Part shown: piece after piece, positions 56,959-64,000 of the stretch | How the letters are laid out: each line of letters starts with the position of its first letter | Position numbering within the stretch: position 1 is the stretch's first letter | Assembly: GCA_027533185.1 (NCBI GenBank) | Contig: JAPZTS010000002.1 | Span: forward strand, 28,232 to 92,231 | Length of the DNA: 64,000 bases | Direction of reading: 5' to 3' | From: Leptospira sp. | Lineage (GTDB): Bacteria; Spirochaetota; Leptospiria; Leptospirales; Leptospiraceae | Position numbers and translations under genes: made by a program | Notes under the pieces: generated by a model | Told to the model about the DNA's origin: nothing | What the model saw: only the letters and a program-made list of their open reading frames with translations | Database searches by the model: none

Positions 56959-57014
56959 ATTTTTCTAGATTCCTAAGTTCCCTTGTCCAAGATAGGAGGG
57001 AAAGAGGTCAATTC

Positions 57015-58295
57015 ATGAGCGAAGTGGAAATCCACATCAAAGGTAAATCATACAAACTGCCCATAATCGCGGGAACAGATGGAAAAGAAGGGATCGACCT
57101 AACTGATTTTTACCGAAAAACAGGACTGGTTACTGTAGATCCTGGTTTATTTAATACTGCATTAGGAATTTCTAAAGTATCCAGACGGGATCCTGAAACA
57201 GGAGAACTTAGTTACCGAGGATACGACGTTGGTGAACTCGCATACCAATCTACTTTTGTTGAAACTTCATATCTATTAATCTACGGAAATCTTCCAAACA
57301 AACAAGAGTTAAGTGATTTTTCTAAGCGTTTATCCAAACATTCAATGATCCACGAAGATATGTTAAATCTTTTTGATGGCTTCCCTGGTGTCGCAAACCC
57401 ACTTGCGGTTCTGAGTGTAATGGTTACTTCTCTATCAAGTTACTATTTGGAAGAGTACGAAGAAAAATTAGATATGGGCGTTGATTTGATCGCAAGGCTA
57501 CTTGCAAAGATCCGAACTATTGCTGCATTTACCTACAAACACGCGGTCGGTCATCCGTTTGTTTATCCTTTGGATAAAAACCCATACTGCACAAACTTTT
57601 TGTATATGATGCACAAAATGCCAGCTGATACCTATACAGTTCCAGAGGAGTTTGATCGCCTTCTAAATCAAATGTGGATTCTTCATGCGGACCACGAACA
57701 AAATGTATCCAATACGGCAGTGCAAACGGTGGGTTCCACGCAAGCAAATCTCTTTGCATCCATCTCTGCAGGTATTATGGCTCAGTGGGGAGCGAGGGAA
57801 GGGGGAAGACCGACTGCCGCAATTTCACTTATTGAAGATATAATAAGAACCAAAACGCCTGTTAAAGATTATTTTGAAAGGTTTAAACGCGGTGAAGTGA
57901 CAATGCGTTCGAATGGTTTTGGTCAAAAGGCGTATGATGTTGTTAGTCCTCGTGCAAAAATCGCTCGTAACATTGTAAAAGAGTTCTATAAGAATCGAAC
58001 ATTAACGCCTGTTGAAGATGTTGCGCTTCAAATTGATGATGTAGTTTGGAACGACGCATTTTTTATGGAAAATTTATTGTATCCAAACTTAGAATACTAT
58101 TCGGCACTTACATTCCATACATTGGGTATACCGAAGGATATGTTCTCTGTTATGCAAGTGATTGGCAGATTGCCTGGCTGGCTTGCACATTGGAGGGAAC
58201 AACGTATCAAAGGAGACTTCAGTAAGTTTCGTCCAAAACAAATCTACGTTGGCGAAATCAATAGGAAATACATTCCCATCCAAAATAGAATCTAA
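57015..58295 (+). CDS. Citrate synthase-like protein lacking the catalytic residues
   Basis: The 426-residue protein aligns with bacterial citrate synthase from end to end: VTVDPGLFNTALG, SYRGYDVGELA, ILHADHEQN, GSTQANLFASISAGIMAQWG, VSPRAKIARN, PGWLAHWREQ and RPKQIYVG. The three catalytic residues are replaced. WGAREGGRP has Glu262 where E. coli has His264. GFGQKAY has Gln304 for His305. NLEYYSA has Glu360 for Asp362. A normal condensation reaction is therefore unlikely. The frame is intact and conserved elsewhere, so this is a pseudoenzyme or a repurposed enzyme rather than a decaying gene. The ribosome site GGGAAAGAGG precedes the ATG. Confidence 0.88.
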   Translation: MSEVEIHIKGKSYKLPIIAGTDGKEGIDLTDFYRKTGLVTVDPGLFNTALGISKVSRRDPETGELSYRGYDVGELAYQSTFVETSYLLIYGNLPNKQELSDFSKRLSKHSMIHEDMLNLFDGFPGVANPLAVLSVMVTSLSSYYLEEYEEKLDMGVDLIARLLAKIRTIAAFTYKHAVGHPFVYPLDKNPYCTNFLYMMHKMPADTYTVPEEFDRLLNQMWILHADHEQNVSNTAVQTVGSTQANLFASISAGIMAQWGAREGGRPTAAISLIEDIIRTKTPVKDYFERFKRGEVTMRSNGFGQKAYDVVSPRAKIARNIVKEFYKNRTLTPVEDVALQIDDVVWNDAFFMENLLYPNLEYYSALTFHTLGIPKDMFSVMQVIGRLPGWLAHWREQRIKGDFSKFRPKQIYVGEINRKYIPIQNRI

Positions 58296-58299
58296 TTTG

Positions 58300-60381
58300 A
58301 ACCCTGCATCCTTTGCAATCCTCTCCTTGATTTTGGTCTTTTTCACCTGCCGGCCGGTAGGTGAAGTTCCATCTATGAAAGATGGTTATGTGGATGCAGT
58401 CTCTTATTTAGAAACTAAAGAAAGTGTTTTCAAACTAAAAGGAGAATGGATCTATTTTCCAAACCTTCTCCTCCAGCCCCAAGAAATTCAAGATATTCGA
58501 TCTTTAAGACCTGATTCGACATTTTTAGTCCCTGGAATATGGTCTAAAGGTTTTTTTGAATCTGGTTTCCTTGCCGGTGATGGTTATGCTACATTTTATA
58601 CTAAAATCCGTCACGGTTTGAAGAATCAGCCTATGTCTCTTTTAATCCCTGAAATGGAGACAGCTTATGTTTTGTATGTTGATGGCAAAGCAATCGCATC
58701 GAATGGAATTGTATCATTTAGCGAACAGAAGGCGAGACCCGAATACAAACCAGAAATCGTAGATTTTGTATCTAATACGGATGAAAGTTCTTTTGTTCTT
58801 CAAATTTCCAATTACAACCATAGGAAGGGTGGACCTGCTCAAATTATAAGTTTAGGAAGAACTACAGACATACATAGGCTGCACGAAGCAGATCTTTTCA
58901 AAGATATGTTGCTTGTTGGATGTATTGTATTTATGGGAGTCTATCACTCCTTTTTGTATTTTCATAGAAGGAAATCTCCCCAGACATTTTGGTTTTCCTT
59001 GACTTGTTTTTTAATAGTACTTCGTGTATTCGTCACAGGTAACAAATACATTACGTTTTTTTTCCCAAATATACCTTGGGAGCTGCATCTAAAAATGAGT
59101 TATCTTAGTTTTTTTCTGCTTCCGCCAGTCTTTGGCAGGTATATTTATCTCTTATTCAAACCTTATTTTTCTAAATCCATTTATGAGATCATTGCATATG
59201 TATCTTATATGTTTGTAATGATCGTTCTCATTACAAAATCTTCGTTTTACACGTATTTGATGATACCATTTCAAATCTTTAGCATCATGGCAGCGGTATA
59301 TGTATTTATTATCGTTTATCGTGTTATTCGGGAAAAAATCCAAGGTTCTGTAATTTTTGCACTCAGTTTTGTTTTATTTATTATGAGTTTTATAAACGAC
59401 TTAATGGTAAACAATCTGATAATCCATGGTCCACTTATGATCCACTATGGAATCTTTATGATGTTTCTTTTCCAGTCTATCCTGATCGCCAGAGGTTTTT
59501 CAAAAGGATTCCAAGAGGCAGAAAACTTGGCGATCGAACTTTCCTCAAAAAATCAGGAATTGCAGCAGGTTAAAAATCAGCTTCTCGACTCCAATGAAAC
59601 TTTGGAAATGCGAGCGAAGGAAAAAACTGTCCTTCTTCAAAATAAACTGGACCAAATTAGCAAGGACCTTTTGTTAGCTAAGTCCATTGTTCAAAGTTTG
59701 ACAAAACCTCCCGACCTAACTCCCCATTTGAAATTGGACATTTTGTACAAACCGATTGCGGAAGTCGGTGGAGATATCTATTTCGTAAAACGAATACAAG
59801 ATTTTTATTTTCGATTCTTTTTAGCGGATGCAACCGGGCATGGTTTGCAAGCAGCCTTGTACACTATGATGATACAATCCGAATTTGAAAGGGTGACCGA
59901 TGTTGCTATGCGACCAAACGATCTCTTGTTCTATATCAATAGGCATTTTTACGATAAAAATGCGGATTTGCAGATTTATTTCCCAGCGATCGCACTCGAC
60001 TTTGATTTCCACCAGAGGATTTTGAGGTATTCAGGTGCGGGTGTTACGCAGCAGATATTGATCCGAAGCACAGGTGAATTGGAGTTTTTAGATAATTCGG
60101 GTCCAATTATCGGGATTTTAGAGCATTTCCGATTTACGATTTTTGAAACTCATGTTTCCAAAGGAGACCGTGTTCTATTGTATACAGATGGTTTATTCGA
60201 AGAATTGAATGAAGCAGACGGAGCCTCCGCATTATCTGAGTTTGTCGGGATTATTGAAAAGACAAAAAATATGCCGTTTGAAGAAGTCCTACCGTACATC
60301 AAATCGGAATTGTTTCACAAAATGAAAAAAACTGTCTGGAAAGATGATTCAACAATTTTATTTGTAGAAGTCAATTCTTAG
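58300..60381 (+). CDS. 7TMR-DISM sensor with PP2C/SpoIIE phosphatase domain, probable lipoprotein
   Basis: The start is set at the TTG at 58300, four bases after the citrate-synthase-like stop. It begins a lipoprotein-type signal (NPASFAILSLILVFFTC); longer starts lie inside the upstream gene. The 693-residue product has a periplasmic 7TMR-DISM domain, seven membrane helices (about 200-400), a coiled-coil linker and a PP2C domain with VGGDIYF, LADATGHG, YTDGLFEEL and KDDSTIL. It resembles the protein at 7215. Probably co-transcribed with the citrate-synthase-like gene, linking sensing to that protein or to the STAS gene upstream. Confidence 0.88.
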   Translation, partial: NPASFAILSLILVFFTCRPVGEVPSMKDGYVDAVSYLETKESVFKLKGEWIYFPNLLLQPQEIQDIRSLRPDSTFLVPGIWSKGFFESGFLAGDGYATFYTKIRHGLKNQPMSLLIPEMETAYVLYVDGKAIASNGIVSFSEQKARPEYKPEIVDFVSNTDESSFVLQISNYNHRKGGPAQIISLGRTTDIHRLHEADLFKDMLLVGCIVFMGVYHSFLYFHRRKSPQTFWFSLTCFLIVLRVFVTGNKYITFFFPNIPWELHLKMSYLSFFLLPPVFGRYIYLLFKPYFSKSIYEIIAYVSYMFVMIVLITKSSFYTYLMIPFQIFSIMAAVYVFIIVYRVIREKIQGSVIFALSFVLFIMSFINDLMVNNLIIHGPLMIHYGIFMMFLFQSILIARGFSKGFQEAENLAIELSSKNQELQQVKNQLLDSNETLEMRAKEKTVLLQNKLDQISKDLLLAKSIVQSLTKPPDLTPHLKLDILYKPIAEVGGDIYFVKRIQDFYFRFFLADATGHGLQAALYTMMIQSEFERVTDVAMRPNDLLFYINRHFYDKNADLQIYFPAIALDFDFHQRILRYSGAGVTQQILIRSTGELEFLDNSGPIIGILEHFRFTIFETHVSKGDRVLLYTDGLFEELNEADGASALSEFVGIIEKTKNMPFEEVLPYIKSELFHKMKKTVWKDDSTILFVEVNS

Positions 60382-60384
60382 AGT

Positions 60385-61260
60385 TTACCAGTCTCCACCC
60401 GAACCCCCGCCGGCACTGTCTCCACCGCCACCTCCCCAACTATCAGAACCACCACCCGACCAAGAACCAGAACCAAAACCGCCGGAGTAGAATCCTCCAA
60501 ATCCTCCGCCATCTGATCCACCGCCGCCAAAAGTACCAACTCTGGACTTAAAAAAGAGAACTAGAAAAAACAAAAGTATCGCAAGAAATATTCCAATCGT
60601 TTTTCCGAAAAAGAATACAAAAACGGGATAAAGTAAAAAGGATGCTAAACCAGTTACTATGGCACCAAACACGGATGATACGAAGAGTGAAAAAAATAAG
60701 ATGATAAGTCCGTTGAATCCAATTGCCATTGTATCTTTATTTGATAAAATTTTTTTTGTGGTTTGAACATCGGAAGCAGAAGGTGTATATTCACCTTTGA
60801 TGGTTTGAATAATCGTATCAACTCCTCTACTAACTCCTGTATCAAAATCACCCGATTTAAAATTCGGGCGAATTTCATTTTGTATGATGTATTTTGCTTG
60901 TATATCTGTTAAAGCACCCTCTAGCCCTCGGCCTACACTGATCCAAATCTTACGTTCTTCCTTGGCAATCAAAAGTAAAACGCCATTGTTTTTACCCTTT
61001 TGACCAAGTTTCCATTCGTCAAAAACTTGAATTGCAACATCACTAATTGTTTCTCCTTCTAAGGTATTTATTGTAAGTACTGCAATTTGGTTCGAAGTTT
61101 CTTTTTCATGTTCGCGGACTATTTGTTCTAAACTTCCGACAGTTTCTACAGATAAAATTCCTGCAAGATCTGTCACAGGCCTAGTTAACTTTGGAACAGG
61201 AAATGCATTCAGCGTGCTAAAATAAAAAAGAGTGAATATGAAACTGAGGTAATGACGCAT
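60385..61260 (-). CDS. TPM domain protein with Gly-rich tail
   Basis: The start is the ATG at 61260, which begins a signal peptide (MRHYLSFIFTLFYFSTLNAF). The 291-residue product has a TPM domain (VTDLAGILSVETVGSLEQIV, IAVLTINTLEG, VLLLIAKEERKIWISVGRGLEG). Two membrane helices follow, then a tail of Gly, Ser and Trp (GGGGSDGGGFGGFYSGG). This is the YgcG/TPM_phosphatase architecture. Role unknown; some relatives help photosystem repair or hydrolyse phosphate. It ends 3 bases from the convergent phosphatase gene and follows a second TPM gene. Confidence 0.88.
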   Translation of the reverse strand: MRHYLSFIFTLFYFSTLNAFPVPKLTRPVTDLAGILSVETVGSLEQIVREHEKETSNQIAVLTINTLEGETISDVAIQVFDEWKLGQKGKNNGVLLLIAKEERKIWISVGRGLEGALTDIQAKYIIQNEIRPNFKSGDFDTGVSRGVDTIIQTIKGEYTPSASDVQTTKKILSNKDTMAIGFNGLIILFFSLFVSSVFGAIVTGLASFLLYPVFVFFFGKTIGIFLAILLFFLVLFFKSRVGTFGGGGSDGGGFGGFYSGGFGSGSWSGGGSDSWGGGGGDSAGGGSGGDW

Positions 61261-61264
61261 ATTG

Positions 61265-61930
61265 TTAGAGAGAACTTCCGCCTTCTCTGATTTCATTCGA
61301 AATTTCATTTGTATCGTCTTTTTCGATAATGAGTTTGTAGCGTTCTAACAAATCTCCACAAAAAAGGATGCTGGAAATGATACCTTGTTTTTTCTTATTT
61401 GTCTTCATTCCATCTACAATCAATCGAACTGCTTCATTCCATTCCGACTGAGGTACTGCTCGCGCAATTCGTTTGTCGGGTAATATACGTACGAAATGTT
61501 CTCTGAGGGAAATATAGATAAGTATTCCCGTTCTAGAACGAGTTAGAAACACTTCTTCATCTAAAAAAGCTTCTTTGGCTCTTAGGTTTACGAAAAATCT
61601 TTTTACATCTTTTGGAACAAGAAACAAACGGAGGCTTGGAAAAACATAAGTTAGAACCAGTCCGACACAAGCACCCGACCAAACAGAAAGAATACCAGTA
61701 ATCATACTACTTCCCCACAAAGCTGTTTGGAAGTATTGAAGCGTAAAATACCCGATACCGGAAATACCTCCACAAACAAAGGATGAAAACCAGATCCATT
61801 CTCTATAATGGTGGCTCACTTCGGCAAAAAAAGGTACAATCTCAGCCGAAGTTTTTTTTTCGGCAGTACCGACCGCTTCTTTAATCTCTGTTAGATCCGA
61901 CTGTGAAAAGTATTTTTGTAAGATTCCCAT
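61265..61930 (-). CDS. Second TPM-like membrane protein
   Basis: The start is the ATG at 61930; a TTG two codons earlier also opens the frame. The 221-residue protein has TPM-type text at both ends: TEIKEAVGTAEKKTSAEIVP, then RTGILIYISLREHFVRILPD, with two membrane helices between them (about 45-95). It is paired with the TPM gene 4 bases downstream, a common arrangement of short and long TPM proteins. Confidence 0.8.
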   Translation of the reverse strand: MGILQKYFSQSDLTEIKEAVGTAEKKTSAEIVPFFAEVSHHYREWIWFSSFVCGGISGIGYFTLQYFQTALWGSSMITGILSVWSGACVGLVLTYVFPSLRLFLVPKDVKRFFVNLRAKEAFLDEEVFLTRSRTGILIYISLREHFVRILPDKRIARAVPQSEWNEAVRLIVDGMKTNKKKQGIISSILFCGDLLERYKLIIEKDDTNEISNEIREGGSSL

Positions 61931-61986
61931 GACCAAAAGATTGCCTTTTTTTTAAGAGAATCAATCAAAAAAAACGGCAGAAGACT

Positions 61987-62841
61987 CTAGATTTTTGAAT
62001 CGATCACGATGGCAACACTCACAATAAACAAATGCAAAATCGTAAAAAAGAAAAAGGATTTTGCCATTTTTTTATCCTCAGTGAGAAACAATCTGTAAAC
62101 AAAGGCTAAAATCCAAATGGTGAGAATAGCTGTTGTAATTAGAAAAATCATTCCCATCCTATCATCAGCGAAATAAAAGCAAATGACCGCGATTGAATAC
62201 GCGATCGTATAGAGCACAATTTGTTTTAGAGTTTTTTTGACTCCCGACACCACAGGCATCATTGGAATCCCTGCGAATTCGTATTCTTCTTTGAGAAAAA
62301 TTGCTAAAGCCCAAAAATGAGCTGGGGTCCAAAGAAAAATGATCAGGAATAGGATCCAAGCTTGCATCGGTAGTTGGTTTGCCGCCGCCGCATAACCGAT
62401 CATAGGTCCGATACAACCTGAGATACCTCCGATCACAATGTTTTGTTCTGTTCGAGGTTTGAGCCAGATTGTGTATAAAAATACATATAGAACGAGTGCA
62501 GAAAATGCACAAAGTGCCGTCAGAAGATTTACGAAATAGTATAAAATCGAAAATGCAACCATGGTCGTTCCTATACCTAAAAGTAAACTTGCCCTTGGAG
62601 AAATTTGCCCTGAGGGAATCGGTCGCAACTTTGTTCGGTACATCACTGCGTCACGTTCTCTTTCTATGTATTGGTTTAAAATAAAAGAAGCGGAACTCAT
62701 TAAATACGTCCCGAAGAGTGTATAAAATAATAACGATCCGCTAGGAGTTCCGTCCATACCTAAATACAAACCAGGGAAAACAGTCGCAAGAACAAGGACA
62801 GTCACTCTAGGTTTGGTTAGTTGGTTCCAAATTTTAAACAT
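61987..62841 (-). CDS. ctaB: Protoheme IX farnesyltransferase (heme O synthase)
   Basis: A nine-helix UbiA-type prenyltransferase of 284 residues that converts heme B to heme O for cytochrome oxidase. Conserved motifs are LTKPRVTVLVL, NQYIERERDAVMYRTKLRPIP (the DxxxD-type site with the Arg-Pro pattern) and LWTPAHFWALAIFLKEEYE. Its start overlaps the end of ctaA by 8 bases, so the two are coupled. Confidence 0.96.
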   Translation of the reverse strand: MFKIWNQLTKPRVTVLVLATVFPGLYLGMDGTPSGSLLFYTLFGTYLMSSASFILNQYIERERDAVMYRTKLRPIPSGQISPRASLLLGIGTTMVAFSILYYFVNLLTALCAFSALVLYVFLYTIWLKPRTEQNIVIGGISGCIGPMIGYAAAANQLPMQAWILFLIIFLWTPAHFWALAIFLKEEYEFAGIPMMPVVSGVKKTLKQIVLYTIAYSIAVICFYFADDRMGMIFLITTAILTIWILAFVYRLFLTEDKKMAKSFFFFTILHLFIVSVAIVIDSKI

Positions 62842-63721
62842 GGTTTGGATGGTTTACCTCTGATTGGAACTTGTAAAAGAATGCAAGATAGCAGCTTAAA
62901 AACACTAAAACTCCGTTTAACGTATGTATGCCTGTTAAAAATTTCGGTATAAGATAGATTACATTCATGGCCCCAATCAGAATCTGCAGAACAATTAAGT
63001 AGGCCGAAAGCTTCAGATAGAATTTTGCTTTTTTGTTTTGGAAGGTTAAAATACCCCAAGCAGAAAAACCCAAAACAACGAGGCCCGTGAAGTAACCAAA
63101 AAATCTGTGCTCCATTTGGTATCGAATTGTTCCAGTCCATTCTGGGAACCAATCCCCGTAACAGGTTGGAAAGTCGGGACAAGCAAGACCTGCATAATTT
63201 GAGCTAACTTTACCGCCCAAAAACAGTTGGTAGAGCACAATTACCAATACAAAAATTGGAACCATACGAGCACTGCCAGTCCAAACAAATTCCGACTGTC
63301 CTTCCGTGCCAAGGAGAAGTCGGATCGTCAAACAGGAAGTCAGAAGTAACACTGCATTCAGTAAATGGAGGTTAACGGTCGTTGGATGGAGGAGTTTTGT
63401 TACAGTCAATGCACCTAAAGTTACTTGGCTTAAGAGAAAAAGGAGAGAAACACTGGCAAGAATCCCGTATCGTTTCCTAAGTGCTGAATCCTTCAGTATC
63501 CATATAAAACCAATGCCCACTAGGATTCCCAAAATTCCAGAGTAGTATCTATGGCCAACTTCCATAAAGATTTGGAAGGTCCATTCAGGAACAAATTTAC
63601 CATGGCAGAGAGGCCAGTCGGGGCAAGCGAGACCAGAATCCGTAGCTCGTACCAGAGGACCATACAACAAATTGAAGAGAATCATTCCCGTTAGGATGCT
63701 ATAAAATCGTTTTAAACTCAT
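62834..63721 (-). CDS. ctaA: Heme A synthase (COX15/CtaA)
   Basis: The 295-residue protein has eight membrane helices. Paired CtaA half-domains are visible: GPLVRATDSGLACPDWPLCHGKF and SSNYAGLACPDFPTCYGDWFPEW. Each has a Cys pair and is followed by a conserved His region (MEVGHRYYSG, MEHRFFGYFTG). It oxidises heme O to heme A. It forms a two-gene unit with ctaB, divergent from the small membrane protein gene at 63845. Confidence 0.95.
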   Translation of the reverse strand: MSLKRFYSILTGMILFNLLYGPLVRATDSGLACPDWPLCHGKFVPEWTFQIFMEVGHRYYSGILGILVGIGFIWILKDSALRKRYGILASVSLLFLLSQVTLGALTVTKLLHPTTVNLHLLNAVLLLTSCLTIRLLLGTEGQSEFVWTGSARMVPIFVLVIVLYQLFLGGKVSSNYAGLACPDFPTCYGDWFPEWTGTIRYQMEHRFFGYFTGLVVLGFSAWGILTFQNKKAKFYLKLSAYLIVLQILIGAMNVIYLIPKFLTGIHTLNGVLVFLSCYLAFFYKFQSEVNHPNHV

Positions 63722-63844
63722 TGCGCCGCACTCTTTCTTCCAGGTTCTGCGAAGGATTGGAACCGAAAATAAAATTAATCTTAGAACATTTAAAAATTGT
63801 TGGAGAAATTTCCACGTTTTATGTATAGACTAAAGTAAAGAATT

Positions 63845-63997
63845 ATGCAAAACCAAGATTTATACAACAAACCTGGCTACTGGACTTTTCTTGTGACCTT
63901 AGTGTTCAACATTCTATTTTTCGGATATATATCCTTTGTTCATCCAGGAACTCCTGAGAACCCAGGTATGGAATCGAAAGTAAAACAGTCCAAGTAA
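63845..63997 (+). CDS. Small membrane protein, 50 aa
   Basis: A complete short frame begins MQNQDLYNKPGYWTFLVTLV and has one membrane helix (FLVTLVFNILFFGYISFV). It ends in a Lys/Gln-rich tail after HPGTPENPG. It is divergent from ctaA/ctaB and close to the window edge. It may be the first gene of a cytochrome oxidase cluster, but no oxidase gene is visible, so that is inference. Confidence 0.6.
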   Translation: MQNQDLYNKPGYWTFLVTLVFNILFFGYISFVHPGTPENPGMESKVKQSK

Positions 63998-64000
63998 GAG

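Noticed and set aside
58162..58299. Longer N-terminus of the second 7TM/PP2C protein
   Set aside because: It would lie within the citrate-synthase-like gene and place 46 unrelated residues ahead of a clear signal peptide.

Overview
The window looks like chromosomal DNA of a spirochaete of the genus Leptospira, probably a free-living (saprophytic) one. Reasons: low to moderate GC, spirochaete-type lipoprotein signals, a giant SpiroCoCo-type coiled-coil protein, a DUF1577/PilZ protein, a small bacterial histone, 7TMR-DISM/SpoIIE phosphatases, and many Leptospira-style hypothetical proteins. The genus call is inferred from protein families, not from rRNA. No rRNA, tRNA, insertion sequence or prophage was found, and no gene-free stretch exceeds 300 bases.

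Layout. 1-9.7 kb: envelope and secreted proteins (a large surface lipoprotein cut by the window edge, a TMEM43-like protein, a PuuD-like membrane protein, an LpxR-like lipid A deacylase) and a 7TM-DISM/PP2C phosphatase. 9.9-21.6 kb: FecR lipoprotein, SDR oxidoreductase, STAS protein, AraC regulator, ankyrin protein, PurT, ABC-F ATPase, an ABC-2 exporter pair, FKBP, and a DUF1577/PilZ protein. 21.7-27.3 kb: patatin phospholipase, beta-propeller lipoprotein, OmpA-like protein, thioesterase and QueG.

27.3-36.2 kb: a complete type II-B CRISPR-Cas locus, visibly richer in A+T than its flanks. It has a compact 1427-aa Cas9 of the Francisella class, cas1, cas2 and cas4. It is followed by a tracrRNA whose anti-repeat I could locate on the minus strand (33640-33660), and by an array of 33 intact 37-bp repeats plus one decayed repeat. 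Read in crRNA sense (minus strand), every repeat carries an extended -10 promoter motif at its 3' end and a -35-like element. This suggests that each crRNA has its own promoter. The decayed repeat lies at the transcription-upstream end.

36.3-47.2 kb: ThiE/ThiM, a single-domain response regulator, a tiny Cys-rich secreted protein, Map, a histone-fold protein and SpiroCoCo in one cluster, a ferritin-like protein, an acyltransferase and a methyltransferase. 48.2-54.8 kb (minus): a tightly coupled operon of a MoxR AAA+ ATPase, an unknown protein, a vWA protein with an HEIGH metallopeptidase motif, an unknown protein, a PaaK-like adenylating enzyme and a NadR-like protein. I do not recognise this as a characterised system. 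54.9-64 kb: epimerase, cytochrome c, STAS protein, a citrate-synthase paralogue in which all three catalytic residues are replaced, a second 7TM/PP2C phosphatase, two TPM-domain proteins, and heme A/O synthesis (CtaA, CtaB) divergent from a 50-aa membrane protein at the edge.

Start codons were moved from the longest ORF where a Shine-Dalgarno, signal peptide, family N-terminus or ATGA overlap argued for it. The reason is given in each entry.
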